Positions 47,557 through 59,209 of a DNA stretch of 64,000 nucleotides are shown piece after piece. Position 1 is the stretch's first letter; each line of letters begins with the position of its first letter. The notes beneath the pieces were generated by a model that made no database searches, was not told the origin of the DNA, and was given only the letters and a program-made list of their open reading frames with translations. The DNA lies in assembly GCA_001972305.1 (NCBI GenBank), contig BDDD01001769.1, positions 1-64,000 on the forward strand, given 5' to 3'. The DNA is from Cephalotus follicularis (taxonomy: Eukaryota; Streptophyta; Magnoliopsida; Oxalidales; Cephalotaceae). Position numbers and translations under genes: made by a program.

Positions 47557-49490
47557 ATACATTTATGTATATACATTGACACTTCTTTATTGGTGAAGGG
47601 TGATTGTGTTGTGTTTATCTATGTACTCTTGTAGACTTGTAGTGTTTACTACTTCAATATGTAGTAGAATACTTAGGATTTTAATTAGGACCATTTGGTC
47701 TCTATAACATTTGGTATCATTGTCATTTTTATTCTTTGCTCACATGGTGTTATAAATTATTTGAGTATAGGAGTCCAGTGCGTATGCAAGGGAGAATATT
47801 CTTGTTTTGTTTTTTAATAGTGAAATGTTGGCTAATTTATTATGGTAATAAAATCTACAAACCAAATCCCACAGCAATGGGTTTTCTCTTTTTAGATGCC
47901 CTCGCTGTATAAGCTCATTGGAGCTCAATAATACAAGGGAAAAACTGAATAGGAGAGCGGTTCTCATATTCTTATATTCTCAATATCTGTTGTGCAATTT
48001 ATATTTTATAAATACTATTATTAAATTTGATATTTTATAAATGTCATGCATATACCAAAATTGCATATACCAAAAACAATGAAAAAGAAAACACATACAA
48101 TACAATACGAGGTTTATTATTAGTTAGTCATTGAGTGAGAAATGAGAGATTCATGGAAAGTAATGCATGGCACTGCTAAGAATTTAGGGTAGCTCGAGAG
48201 AATATCTGGTGTCACCCTATAGTTTGGTTCATTGAAGAATGCCTGGTTTGACCATATAATTCAGCTTCTATTATTGTGGTGCTTATTTTCTTTTATACTT
48301 GTACATGTATGCTTTCAGAATTCCTCCTTGCTATGCAGAGTATACTACATGTTTCTGCAATCATGTTGCTCAACTGGTCACTTTCTGTATCAACAAGTAC
48401 TCCTTTCGCTTATACCTCTTGGTTTCTTTTGCATAAATGGCTGTCACCTTGACTTTCGTTCATTCACTGCATCTTATACTCTGTGTGATGTTGCTGGCTT
48501 CGCTAGTTTTTGTTACTGTGGTCTGTCCTTATTGACTCATTCAGATTCAGGAATACAAGTTTGAGATCCATCCAAACGGGTAACTCAAGCGATTAACGGG
48601 ATTAACGTAAACTCAGACGTCCTGAATTCAATCCTCTCGAGGATAAAAACGACAGATTTTATTCGATACATATGACTTACAAATAATGATGTGTATCCGT
48701 AAAATTAACCCACCTTGAAAAGGGTATATATTATGTGAGGTAATAGAAGGAAAACTTTGAGATCAAGGAATGAAGCTAAACTTTACTTGGATACAACGGA
48801 TTGAGTTATTAGTGTTTTGTATGTGTGATGAAAGCTATCACCTGGAAAATGTGCAATTTGTATTGGCATAGATATATGGAGACCTTTAAATTAATATACC
48901 GTCAGGTGAATGTGAAATGAAGGCTATCACTTGGCAGGGCTGAACATGTTAGTCGTACATGGTAACAAGACAGACATCAAGTTGTCATTAGCCTTCAACT
49001 TCAATCATCGCCTCCACATTTTTATAATTTGTACTTGGGTTACGATTATCATATATCAATACAAAATTTGGAGTAATCAAATCATTCTTTTTTTTTTTCT
49101 TTTTGGAAACAGAAGAGTAAATGGGCTAAATACAGGAGTCAATTTATACATGACACACTTGATTCACTAATCAAAATAATGTTACACATGCATTCGCATT
49201 TTACCTATGCTAATTTTTCAGTGCTGAAAAATAGATTGTTACCCAAAATACAACAATTATCATCTGACATCGATACCTATCTCGACGACCCATAGCCCAC
49301 AGTCATCCAATGTTGGGAGAAGATATAATTACAAAATGGAATGGGGTCGAACATATTACCAAATGTCCATCTTCAACATCTCAAAATTCTCCATCCATCT
49401 ATGTTATTGCCATCCCTAACTATATTCTGTTTTCTCCAGCCGTTTGATCACCATACTACAAGCTATGCTGCTTCCTATAACATGTGAATA
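47557..49490. other. Convergent intergenic region
   Basis: It separates the stop codons of the plus-strand SANT/bromodomain gene and the minus-strand EML gene and should contain both 3' untranslated regions. The only feature I recognise is a SINE-like segment at about 48556-48730. Open frames here have no family features. Confidence 0.6.
48556..48730 (+). repeat. tRNA-derived SINE-like segment
   Basis: TAACTCAAGCGATTAACGGG resembles the A box region of plant SINEs, and GAATTCAATCCTCTC about 38 bases later resembles a decayed B box (GGTTCGAATCC). The spacing suits a polymerase III promoter of a tRNA-derived SINE. The 3' end and target duplication are not clear. Confidence 0.4.
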
Positions 49491-52400
49491 TCATCCTCGG
49501 TCCAACGTTTGCGGATGTGAGAAATGGTGGCCACCCTCATCTGTTTTAAAGCAAAGGACCAACATGGAGGCATCAAGATAGACGGTAAATAAACTCCACC
49601 GTCAATTGTTGAAACCATGTGGACTATTAAAAGATACTTAAGATAGTGCCTAACAATTGGACATTGGACATACTCTAAAAGTATATGGGATGGCACAAGC
49701 TGAGTTCTGAAAATTATGCATTATCATCTACTTTATTTTTGTCATGATGCATGATAAACCATACCACTCTCACCCTCAGAAATATCTGCAAGCCTAGCAA
49801 TGGCATCAATAAGGGATTGTTCATGCTCCTGCATTGAGAAAACAAGAAAATCACTTCTGTAAATTGATAACAACCTGACAAAAACTGGGAAAAAGGAGAA
49901 TGCTAGCCCAACCTTCAAAACTTTCTTTGCTTTTTCAATCTCAAGAGGATCAGGATGATTACCGCCGAAGACCCTTTCTACCTGCCCAAAATTTCCGGAA
50001 ACTAAAAGAATTAATGAAAAATTAACTACTTTTCCAACTTTTGATATGGATCGACTTTCACTTACCTCCTTTATTAAAGTATCTGTGTGGAGAATTTGTA
50101 TCTCATCTCGCGCCTTCCTTCCAACGCCATTCTGGGATGGCAGAAAATCTTTTCTGGATTGACTCTTGGCACCTCTACCTCTTCCAGAACCTGGAATACT
50201 ATCACGACCTACAGATCTATTCTTCCCATGACCCGATTGACCATAACCTCCACGGTGGGAGATACCAGGGTCGTCGTCAACCCACTGTATATCCTCAGGA
50301 GAGATCTGAAATAAAATCGAAAAATAAATACAACAACAATCAAAACACTTAGTCACTCAAAAACCCAATATATTATCTCTTGAGGGCTTGTGGGTTTAAG
50401 CGTAGAATTAATCTTATATACATAATACCTCCAACTAACAAAAAAGTTGAAAAGGAGAAATTGAATATTCAACTAGAATTAGCTGCTGGATGGAGTGTTT
50501 TCAATCTAGTCATACATAGAAAGTTCTCCAACCAATGAAAAGTTAAATTGGAGAATTACACCAGTGGACATGTATCCTAGCAGCACTTCTCTCCTTACTA
50601 GTAGGTAGCGTTTCCAAGTTCAAATGCCCGCTCCCCAACTATCTCTTGATCAAAGATAAATAACTAAAATATTTCTGAATCTAATCCAATTAGAAGTAGC
50701 TGCTGGCTCTACTATTTTTATTTTAGTTGCCGAGGTATAGTGAACAACAGAGGGAGAAGTTCTTAATTGGACGGCCACAATGAAGTTGACATAAACCCTT
50801 AGAATTCGTCACATCAAACAATCAGACCATACACCAAGAGCATAACTAATCCTAGTAACAGGAGATACCTGTCATCTTTTTCCTCTCCATATTTCTCTCA
50901 AGTCTCCTGCTCAAGCCATCAATGTATCAAATCTCCATAACTACTTCCCTAGCAGTGGAATAATGGAAGCTCCCAAATTCCTTATGCCTAGCCGTTCAAT
51001 CCCAAATAAGAAAAATAAGAGCCCTACTATCTTCTATTTTACTAGATGATACTTAAACTCATCCTCTAAACAACTTCATAAGAAAACCCCGGTAATACTT
51101 AATTCTTGCTGCCACAGTTACAGGGATACGAAAAATATACATGAAATGAGTTGCTAAGCTTGACAGCGCACTTCTAATGAATATCAGCTTCCCACCCGCT
51201 TAGAGATATGACTGCACCCACCTGCTAATTGCTTCTCACATCTTTGGATAATAGAGTCAAAACCGCTAGATTCCTCTAAAAGGATGAAAGTGGAAGCTTG
51301 AATAAGAAATAGAAAGTGACCTCACTTATACACTCTATTATACCAGCAAACTCCTCCGCATTTGCAGAACTAACTTACTCTTCGATTTAATTATTATCTT
51401 CAAAATATCCCTTTATAACCTTGACTGATCATCGCCTTCACGAAAAGGAGAGTATTATAGTCAAAGGCAACTGAGACACCAAAATCCCCTTGCCATTCAA
51501 AGAAGCACACCCCAAGATGTAGACACAAAACCACCTTCTACTGCCATCTTAAGCATTCTACTAAATTACTACTTTCTCTTGGGTGCTACTAAATGACCCA
51601 TAAGAACAACAAATAACGATAAAAATATAGGGACCCTAGACTCAAGCCTCTAGGACAAGCATTTTACTAGCACAGAATATTTACCAGTAGAAATACAATT
51701 AGCTACTCCTTATTTCCAATTCAAGCCAAATCTGATACCCCCATAACCATTCACGTAGGACTTGGCGATATCCCTTCTCCATGTCTTATCTGCAAGTAAA
51801 CCAGGTTAACCCAACACCATGACATATGCCATCCATTTAATACTGTGTCATTTCAGGTGATGCTTATGTATAAAGACTTACCAAATCCTAATCCTCCCCC
51901 TTCCACTAGAGCTACTACAACCTCAAGTCATAATCTACATAGTTACATCTCAAGTTGTTATCTTAGGTACCAAAAAAAGTGGACAAGCATAGGAGTAAAA
52001 AAAGGTTGCAGTTAACGAAATAAAAAGTAAAAGGAAGCAGGGATGCATGAATCAACAAAGATGAATCAGGGATGATGTTAGAAAGCATTTCAGATTAGGA
52101 TAATTCGAGAAGTTTTGAGTCCATTATAATCCAATAAGGAAAAATAATTGAATAATCACTTTAAATGTACATAAATGGAAATTCCACAAACTCATTTAGG
52201 GGAAGATAATATGTCAACAGAATTGCTAAGGATAGGCAAAAACTCCTTAAATAAAATTTTCATTTTTATCATAAATAAGATAATTTACCTAAAGCAAAAA
52301 CTATACAACTTTAATAACTTAGTTGTCACATTCTCAATCTTAGCTATATTTGATCATAAATTGGTGAACAAACTTCTATATCCTAGACGTTGGAACAGTT

Positions 52401-55182
52401 TGTAATTAATTCCTAACACAACAACATTATCAATCTTAGCATATTTGATCAGTAAAATGGTAAACATTCTACAAGTAGTGCATGTGAAACTATGAAGTGC
52501 TTCTTACAAGCACTTGGAAGCTTGGGAAGGAAGTACTATTAAAAAATTCTTCGGGTGAAGTGAATCACACAGCCTATGAAAGCTTCTCCAACTATGAATT
52601 CACATTGCTAGAATTGCAGTGCATTACATCAGAAGTAGACAAGAAAAAGTTCAAATATACCTCTGTGAGATTAACGTATTCCCACGTCTCATTTACAGTA
52701 CCGATATCATATACCAGAGCATGCCGTCCCTATCAGTGATTTGAAACAAGAAAATGTAAGCTACCAAAGCACCAAAACTATATATCATAAGTAATCAAAA
52801 GCCAGTATTTACCTCGACCGGATTATAGTCTGTTATAACAGCTTCATAAAAATTATTATCATCGGGCCACTTTGTCCTCACCCTCTTTCCAATTAATGTA
52901 TTATATGTTGCTCCTTCCGTAGGCCCATTTGCAGGGCCAGTACCAGAAGCTACCCTATCAGCAACTTGACCCCTTCCAGAGGAAGGATATTGCAAGGACT
53001 TCATTGAAGATACACCAGGCAAACCCTGTGAAATAGAACAGCATAGAGGAGAAACAATCAATAAACACGATCATTATTTTCAAGCTTTATAAGCTTCACT
53101 CAACATTTCATAAAGTTCAACTCACAGGTTTCTGCTTCTTGCCCTTGGACCCTGACACTGGTCCTCCTCGTTTAGCAGTTGAAGACGTTGGCTGGTGGGA
53201 TGCAGAAACTGGTTGTGTGTGAAACGGTGGAGATGGCCCACCGAAGGATTGAGACGGTACTGACTGGGCTATCTTCTGTTTCTTGCGAGATCCAGAGACA
53301 GTAGGACTGGGAATTGGTTCATGAATAGCTTGAGCCGTACCCACCATGCCAGATTGAATCCCACCTGCCTGTCTCCATTCCCTAATGTCATTACCCAACA
53401 TAGAACTCATTAAAAAAGAATAGAAAAACTTGGAAAAATCTGACAAATAGTCTCACTGCTTAAATACAAAGCATTGTTTCTGATAGCTATCAGACCTTAT
53501 CCTCCTTATGACATCATCGGCATTAACCCGACCAAGAAGCTCTCTGTGTTCCTCATTTGATAGTCTCAACTCTTTTCTAAGTTCTGTTATCAAACTTTCC
53601 TTCTCCTGGAGAAAATACATTTCATGTAGCAGTCATTTTAACCTGATCAAATAAATTTTGAGGATATTAGATTCATTAAAGTCAAATGACAAACAGTACC
53701 CAAGTAATGGCATCAGCTTGAGCTTTAAAGGCTCTTAGAACTGAACTGTATGCTTCTTGCTCAAGTTGGTGAATTTGGATCTCCATATCAGTTTCACCAC
53801 ACATCCTGGGGTATGGAACAGAACCCATAGCAGACCTTCCATTCCCTGCAACACGCCCCCCTATAGAAATTCTATTTTGATGTGATGGAGGAAGATCGTC
53901 ATCAGTTCCTGCAATTATTTCAAGTAAATTGTAGAATCAACAAACAAATGATACAGCTAGGAGCTCGACCAGACATTACAACAATATGAAACAAGCATAT
54001 GATAGATAAAAGGATATCTACTCATTGGTGCATCAGCCATGAAAATACAAAGACTTTAGAATGCAAAACAATGCAGGTGCTTTTGAGAGTGGCCTTTGAC
54101 AAAGCTTAAATTTGTATAATCCTCGACAGTGGCAATAAGGTGTACACCTCAAAAGGAAAAAGGGACACCCGAAGCATGCTCGGAAGCATTTGCCCATTTT
54201 CCATTGAGGTGTATACCTTGCAGGATTCATACATATTTTACAAATTATTAGTTTAACATATTAAAAATCTGGGTTTATATATTAAAAAAAATATGAGAAA
54301 GCTCATATTGAGACTTTGTCCTCTAAGTGACAAAGATTATTGCTTAATATACTTGACTTCTTGGATTCCTCATTTAAAATTCTTTTCTTTAAGGAAAAAT
54401 GAATTATTTGACAAACTAAAAGAATCCAACTACGAACAACGAGTTGCACATACAATAAGAACAGGACAGACACTACATAGACATAAACATTAAACAGCTA
54501 GATACAATCAAAATAACACTTTAGATCACACAATTTTAGACAATAATTGCTCCAAAGACTTATTGCAAATTGCAGGTTAAAACACTAGAAATAAACTAAA
54601 AAGTTAAGTTCTAAATCCCTTAAAACAGATTAAAGCTAAATACCTACAAATTACAATCTAAGAAGTAAAATTCTACACCAAAGACCACAACTTAAAACCT
54701 AAATTTTTAACTCTATACAACACAAGACCAATGAACAGTCTGAATTCCAAACCCATCAAAATAAACCACTGGTATAAAAAAGAAAACCCAACCCTAAAAT
54801 AAAAATTTGGAAAGTAACTTTCAAGACTAAAGATCACAATTACATATGAAAACCATTACAACACTACATAAAAATCCAAATTCGAATATTATCAAATACA
54901 AAGTATGGCCTTAAACAATAAAAATCCAATCTAAAAGCTAAAATTCAACACATAAAACACCAAAATTCACAGCTCAAAACCCTAAATTTTTTTAAAAACC
55001 CTATAAACAGAGCAAAATCCCAATAAAAATTCAAGATTCCAAAATCCTATCAAGACGGAAAATGCTAACAAGAATTCAAACAGACGAAAAACCCTAATTT
55101 AGTTAAAAGAAAAAAAAAACAAGAGAAAGATTGGATCTTTGATAGTGAACTCACCACTGCTATCGTATGGCTCGTAGTCCAT
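49491..55182 (-). CDS. EML: EMSY-like (EML) protein with ENT and Tudor/Agenet-type domains
   Basis: Ten minus-strand exons join in phase: 55182-55155, 53908-53700, 53605-53496, 53381-53126, 53025-52813, 52729-52661, 50305-50066, 49981-49913, 49828-49765 and 49540-49491 (stop TGA), giving 435 residues. It opens [17 protein letters not shown], a plant EML-like start. The ENT domain is at residues about 52-125 ([38 protein letters not shown]). A Ser/Pro- and Lys-rich linker follows, then a Tudor/Agenet-type module at about 240-300 ([43 protein letters not shown]), and a C-terminal helix ([20 protein letters not shown]). Plant EMLs are nuclear chromatin-associated proteins, some linked to immunity and seed development. 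Reading through the donor at 49764 instead of splicing to the last exon gives an alternative short C-terminus, GMVYHAS. Confidence 0.93.
50306..52660 (-). other. Long intron 6 of the EML gene
   Basis: This 2,355-bp intron falls between YVNLTE and ISPEDIQW, inside or at the end of the Tudor-type module. It contains a LINE reverse transcriptase remnant in the same orientation as the gene, and is otherwise AT-rich DNA without supported genes. Confidence 0.85.
50880..51250 (-). mobile_element. LINE (L1-type) ORF2 reverse-transcriptase remnant
   Basis: The minus strand encodes [18 protein letters not shown] followed by [20 protein letters not shown], matching the plant LINE pattern (GGR-L-LIKSVLSS-P-Y-LSLF-P-V...R). 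Further on, [17 protein letters not shown] matches the (G)GLGIR-L--N-ALLGKW block, followed by LWRF. A TAG precedes AGGKL, another stop follows FLMKLFRG, and a third precedes LWRF, so it is decayed. Neither the 3' poly-A tail nor target duplications are evident. Confidence 0.8.
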
Positions 55183-56321
55183 CGCCAGCTTGCACCCAAA
55201 ACAACAACCCTCGATCCCTAAAACCAACACTCATGCAAAATCCCTCAACTCGCACCGATTTCTGGAGAGTGAGATTTGAGTTCGAATCAGTTCTAAAACG
55301 GCGCAACTAAACGTCGTTTTAGTTCCAGCTAGTTTTTTATTTTATTATTTTTCTATGTAAAAGAAAGTTGACTTTTTTAAGTTGAGGGATTGAACGATTG
55401 AAATAAATAAATAAATAAGAAAAAGAATTAAAAAGAAAATGGACTGGTGAAAATGAAAACAGCTCTCATATTTATATAATTGTTTTTGTGAAAATTATTT
55501 CAAAATCATGTTATATGATTTTAATTTATGAATTCAATTATTAAATTTTATAATTATCCATGTAAATTTTATATATCACTTTTAAAACTAATTGTATATT
55601 TTCATCTAAATCTAAGAATTTTAAATTATCTTATATTTATAGTAAATGAATAATTTATTTGATAAAGTATTTTTAGATATCTGATTAGTTTGAAAATTTA
55701 TATGCATAATTTTTATTGATAAAATATCAAATATAACTGTTGAATTTTATAAAATTAAATCGTCAACTAAAATTTTTGTAACATTGTCACACAAAAAAAA
55801 TGTCAAGACTTTTGTGTGTGTTAGTTCTTGGTCTAGATCTATGGTTTTTAAAAATTTCAACCTTACTTTAAAAAAAAAAAGAAATTATAAAAATTTTACT
55901 AAGAAATTAAACCCATGTAATAATAGGCAATAACATAAAGATAATTTATATACGTAAAAACTTTAAAAGTTACAATAAAAAATCATAAAATATTATAAAA
56001 TAATCATAAAAGATAATTCAATAAAAATTATTGTTAGGATTGTATCCAAAATTTTATCATCACATATGATTGTATTTTTTTTTCTAACAAGCTGATACAG
56101 TTAGTTAACAAAACCAACCAATTAGATTAAGCAACTTCGTTAAATTAGCTATGTCGCAATATTTCTTTATCCAACATTTATGATAACGTACATCGATGAT
56201 TAGACGTTAGTACTTAACAAGGAAGAGAGAATAAGGATATTTTAACAAAACTCATCTCATGTCATCACATGATTTATATTGATATTCAGATTGATGATAA
56301 TTTTGTGAATAATGCACGTGA
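55183..56321. other. Region upstream of EML
   Basis: The first 150 bases hold the likely EML 5' untranslated region and promoter, with an inverted repeat CTAAAACG (55293-55300) and CGTTTTAG (55315-55322) enclosing GGCGC. Beyond about 55330 the sequence is AT-rich with nothing recognisable. Confidence 0.5.
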
Positions 56322-56819
56322 GTAGGGATGGTAATGAGGCGGAACAGGACAGATTTTGTCATCTCTGTCCCTATTCTGTTAAAAAACAGGACAGAGACAG
56401 GGCTGAGTTTCCTTTCCCGATGACGGGACAGAGGCGACGACGTCATTTCTTTAGAAGGGCGGGAACAGGAGTGGGTCAGAAATGACAAAATCTGTCTCGA
56501 TCCACCTTACCGTCGACTCTAACCTCATAAATACATATTATAATAAATCCTATATATAATATTATAATAATATTTTGAGATGTTTATTTATTGATATATC
56601 ATATATGTGATAAAATATATGTGATAGAATATATAAATACGGGACTGGGCAGAGCGGAGGGAGCGGAACAGAGAAAACACTTACTTTGCCATCTCCCTAC
56701 CCTATCTACGAGACATATTTTTTTCTTAATCTTCATCACAATCTTTAAACGAGAAGAGAATTCTCCATCCTATTTGAAGCGGAGCGAAACAGGGACAGAA
56801 AAAATTATCATTCCTACAC
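56322..56819. mobile_element. hAT-like MITE (about 495 bp)
   Basis: The left end GTAGGGATGGTAATGAGGCG pairs with the right end ATTATCATTCCTAC (complement GTAGGAATGATAAT). Inner sequence is rich in GGGACAG/CTGTCCC words near both ends and has an AT-rich centre. This fits a well-known type of plant non-autonomous repeat starting TAGGGATGGCAAT. No exact 8-bp target duplication was found. Confidence 0.6.
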
Positions 56820-58664
56820 ATAAGTTCAGAATCAAATGCAGTGTAATAAGAAGCATAACAATATCTGGACCCATCGATAAAGCTCAAACATGAATAATAA
56901 TATACCACACAGTATAATAGTAACAACACTAAAATTTCTTTGTATACAAAAGGCACCTTATATCGTAACAATTTGTAGAATTATTTAATATTTTCTGCAA
57001 TTGAAATGAAAAACAACAACCATATAGCTAGTTAAAAAATATCTGACTTTAAACTATCTTCTCAAATTTTTTCCATCTTCTTTTCTAAACCTTAAAAACT
57101 TCTTTTTTTTTTTCTCAAGCATTATCGTGTGTAGCATTGGTACCACGCCAATACTTTGTGTTTGCGTTATTCTTTTGAGTATTTTCTCAATTAGTTATGG
57201 TGTTATTTGTTTGTTTTTGTGTGTCTTTTCTAATAATTTAATATGATACCACCAAATCGTGTTTGGGATGTCAGATTTATGAGTTTATTACTTAGATCTG
57301 AAATTTTTTCTAGTTGAAACGGACTTTTGATAGGTAGACCATCTGTTGTAGTGGTCTTTGGTATTATCAAATGAAGGTTTTAGTATCTATAATGAGCTTT
57401 TCTTATCCGCCGGTTACTGTCTAACCTCCCGATCAACAAGCAAAAGCGGAAACATACACAGTTTATGGCTATAGATTTCATAACCGTGATCAAAGAGACC
57501 AAAGACGGTTAAAGTTTACAAGGAATACGCTTTATTTGGCGACAACAGATTGAATGAATAAGGATACTTCAAGAAGATTTCTCAAGATTGACTGAAATAT
57601 TGTGTTATTAGGCTTTGTTGATTTGGCTGTTCTTGTGACTGCTATGACGTTTGTCACTATATTATATTATTGATCTATTCGATATTTATCTAATGATTAT
57701 TTATTATTATATGATTAATAATAATACTAAAATTTATGGAAACGATAAATATCTAATCTATAAATTATAATGAGAGATAAAATTCTAGATCTATAATCTA
57801 AAAAATATGGTGCTAACTTTATCCCTTTAGTAGTAAAAAAATAATAAACAGAGATTGATAGACAAACATTTACGATTTATTGTTGATTTTTTATTTTTGT
57901 ATTTTATTAATAAATTTGTTTATCATTATTATAGAGTGTCCTTACGATACATTTATTTTTATTTGTCATATTCAATCTTAATATATATTTTCTCCACTTC
58001 ATTAGTTATGTGATTCACGGGAAGTTGAATTTATATTAATTAATAGTATTTTTAAAAAAAAAGAGAAACATATGATATAAGATGTATTTATCGATGATTG
58101 TGTTTTTTAAGTTTTTTGGTAAGTTCTTTAATAAGATATTTGTGTCTTTATCAGTGCATTACTTTTTCTATGTCTGTAGATTTGAATATATTACCTCTGT
58201 TATGGAATTTTCTCTGTCGCAATCTTGAACAAATTAGATTAGCAAGGAAATATCAATCTCGAAATTTTAATTACAATTTCCTTACATGTAAGTTGTATGT
58301 TAGGTCGTTGAACTAGAAACAATAGTCTGAATTTCTTTAGTTTTTTTTTTCCTATTCTCTCTCTCTTTGGTTTTTTTGAATTTCTTTCATTTTAGTTCCT
58401 TTTTCTCTCTCGCTTTTTTTTTAATATTTGTTTCAGTATGTAAATTTTTTTTTGGTTTTTGACTAATGATGTTAACGATTTCATATGAATTGGGAAATAA
58501 AGAGTTGTCATATATATGTGACATCTGGTTATGCAATATTCACTTATACAAATGCAAAATAAACACATATAGAAAGCAATTATAAAATAATGGATGATTA
58601 AATAGTAGAGAAATATTATTAAAACCGGACCAAATATCAAATCATAAATCTCAGAGTTTTAAGG
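56820..58664. other. AT-rich intergenic DNA, no gene seen
   Basis: About 1.8 kb of AT-rich DNA between the hAT-like MITE and the right-hand Tat element. No coding or structural RNA feature is supported. Confidence 0.55.
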
Positions 58665-59164
58665 TGATACAGTAAAAATCCTTCGTAAAGAACCTTGTCA
58701 CGTGGTTCTCAACCTGTGACGCCATATGTCCACCAGAGCCCCTAACGCGTGGTCAGGCGTTACCACACTCAAAGCATAGCTCATAACAGCCTGTAAGCAC
58801 CAAATCCGGTGGAGATAAGGGAAATGCTCGAGATCCTCGGCATTTGCTTAGGGGATACACATCAACTCCGAATTCTAAACTAAACAGTTACATTCCAGAG
58901 CTATAAATATAAGAATCAACGATTATACACAGGTCAGCCATTTTTACATACAAAAGAACCTGAAATTCTCTGTGCACTGTCTAACTTAAGCAACGGAGTG
59001 TCCCCGGGAGTTCAACCTCCTGGACCTACGAGCTGTTTGCTTACTTGTGCAGGGAATACAATCACCATCAACAACCTTCTTCTCGGGCATATCTCAGCGT
59101 TTCCTTCAACAAATCAAGCCCTTACATGTGAGGTACTATTGAGGAAAGGATTTTTGCATCAACA
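58665..59164 (+). repeat. 5' LTR (or its 3' half) of the right Tat element
   Basis: The right border is certain: ATCAACA at 59164, followed by the primer-binding site. The left border is provisional (TGATAC at 58665). Similarity to the left-hand 3' LTR is clear from about 58800 on. A TATAAATAT core lies at 58902-58910. The LTR is much shorter than the 1,066-bp LTR of the other copy, so it may lack its 5' half. Confidence 0.6.
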
Positions 59165-59166
59165 GT

Positions 59167-59183
59167 TGGTGCCGTCTGTGGGA
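59167..59183 (+). other. Primer-binding site of the right Tat element
   Basis: TGGTGCCGTCTGTGGGA begins two bases after the LTR end. TGG followed by a tRNA 3'-end-like sequence is the usual minus-strand primer site, and this TGGTGCCGTCTGTGGG form is common in Tat-type plant elements. I do not name the tRNA. Confidence 0.8.
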
Positions 59184-59209
59184 AACGTAGCAAATAGACA
59201 TCAAGAATC

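Noticed and set aside
46761-47582. Minus-strand open frame of 273 codons over the last bromodomain exon
   Set aside because: Leu/Phe-rich complement of the Lys/Ser-rich C-terminal tail; no independent support.
48232-48564. 110-codon plus-strand open frame between the bromodomain and EML genes
   Set aside because: Composition is Leu/Phe/Cys-rich as expected from T-rich DNA; no family motif, no splice context.
50600-50640. AAGTTCAAATGCCCG, a B-box-like word that might mark a tRNA gene or SINE
   Set aside because: No A box at suitable distance, no cloverleaf and no 3' tail could be found.
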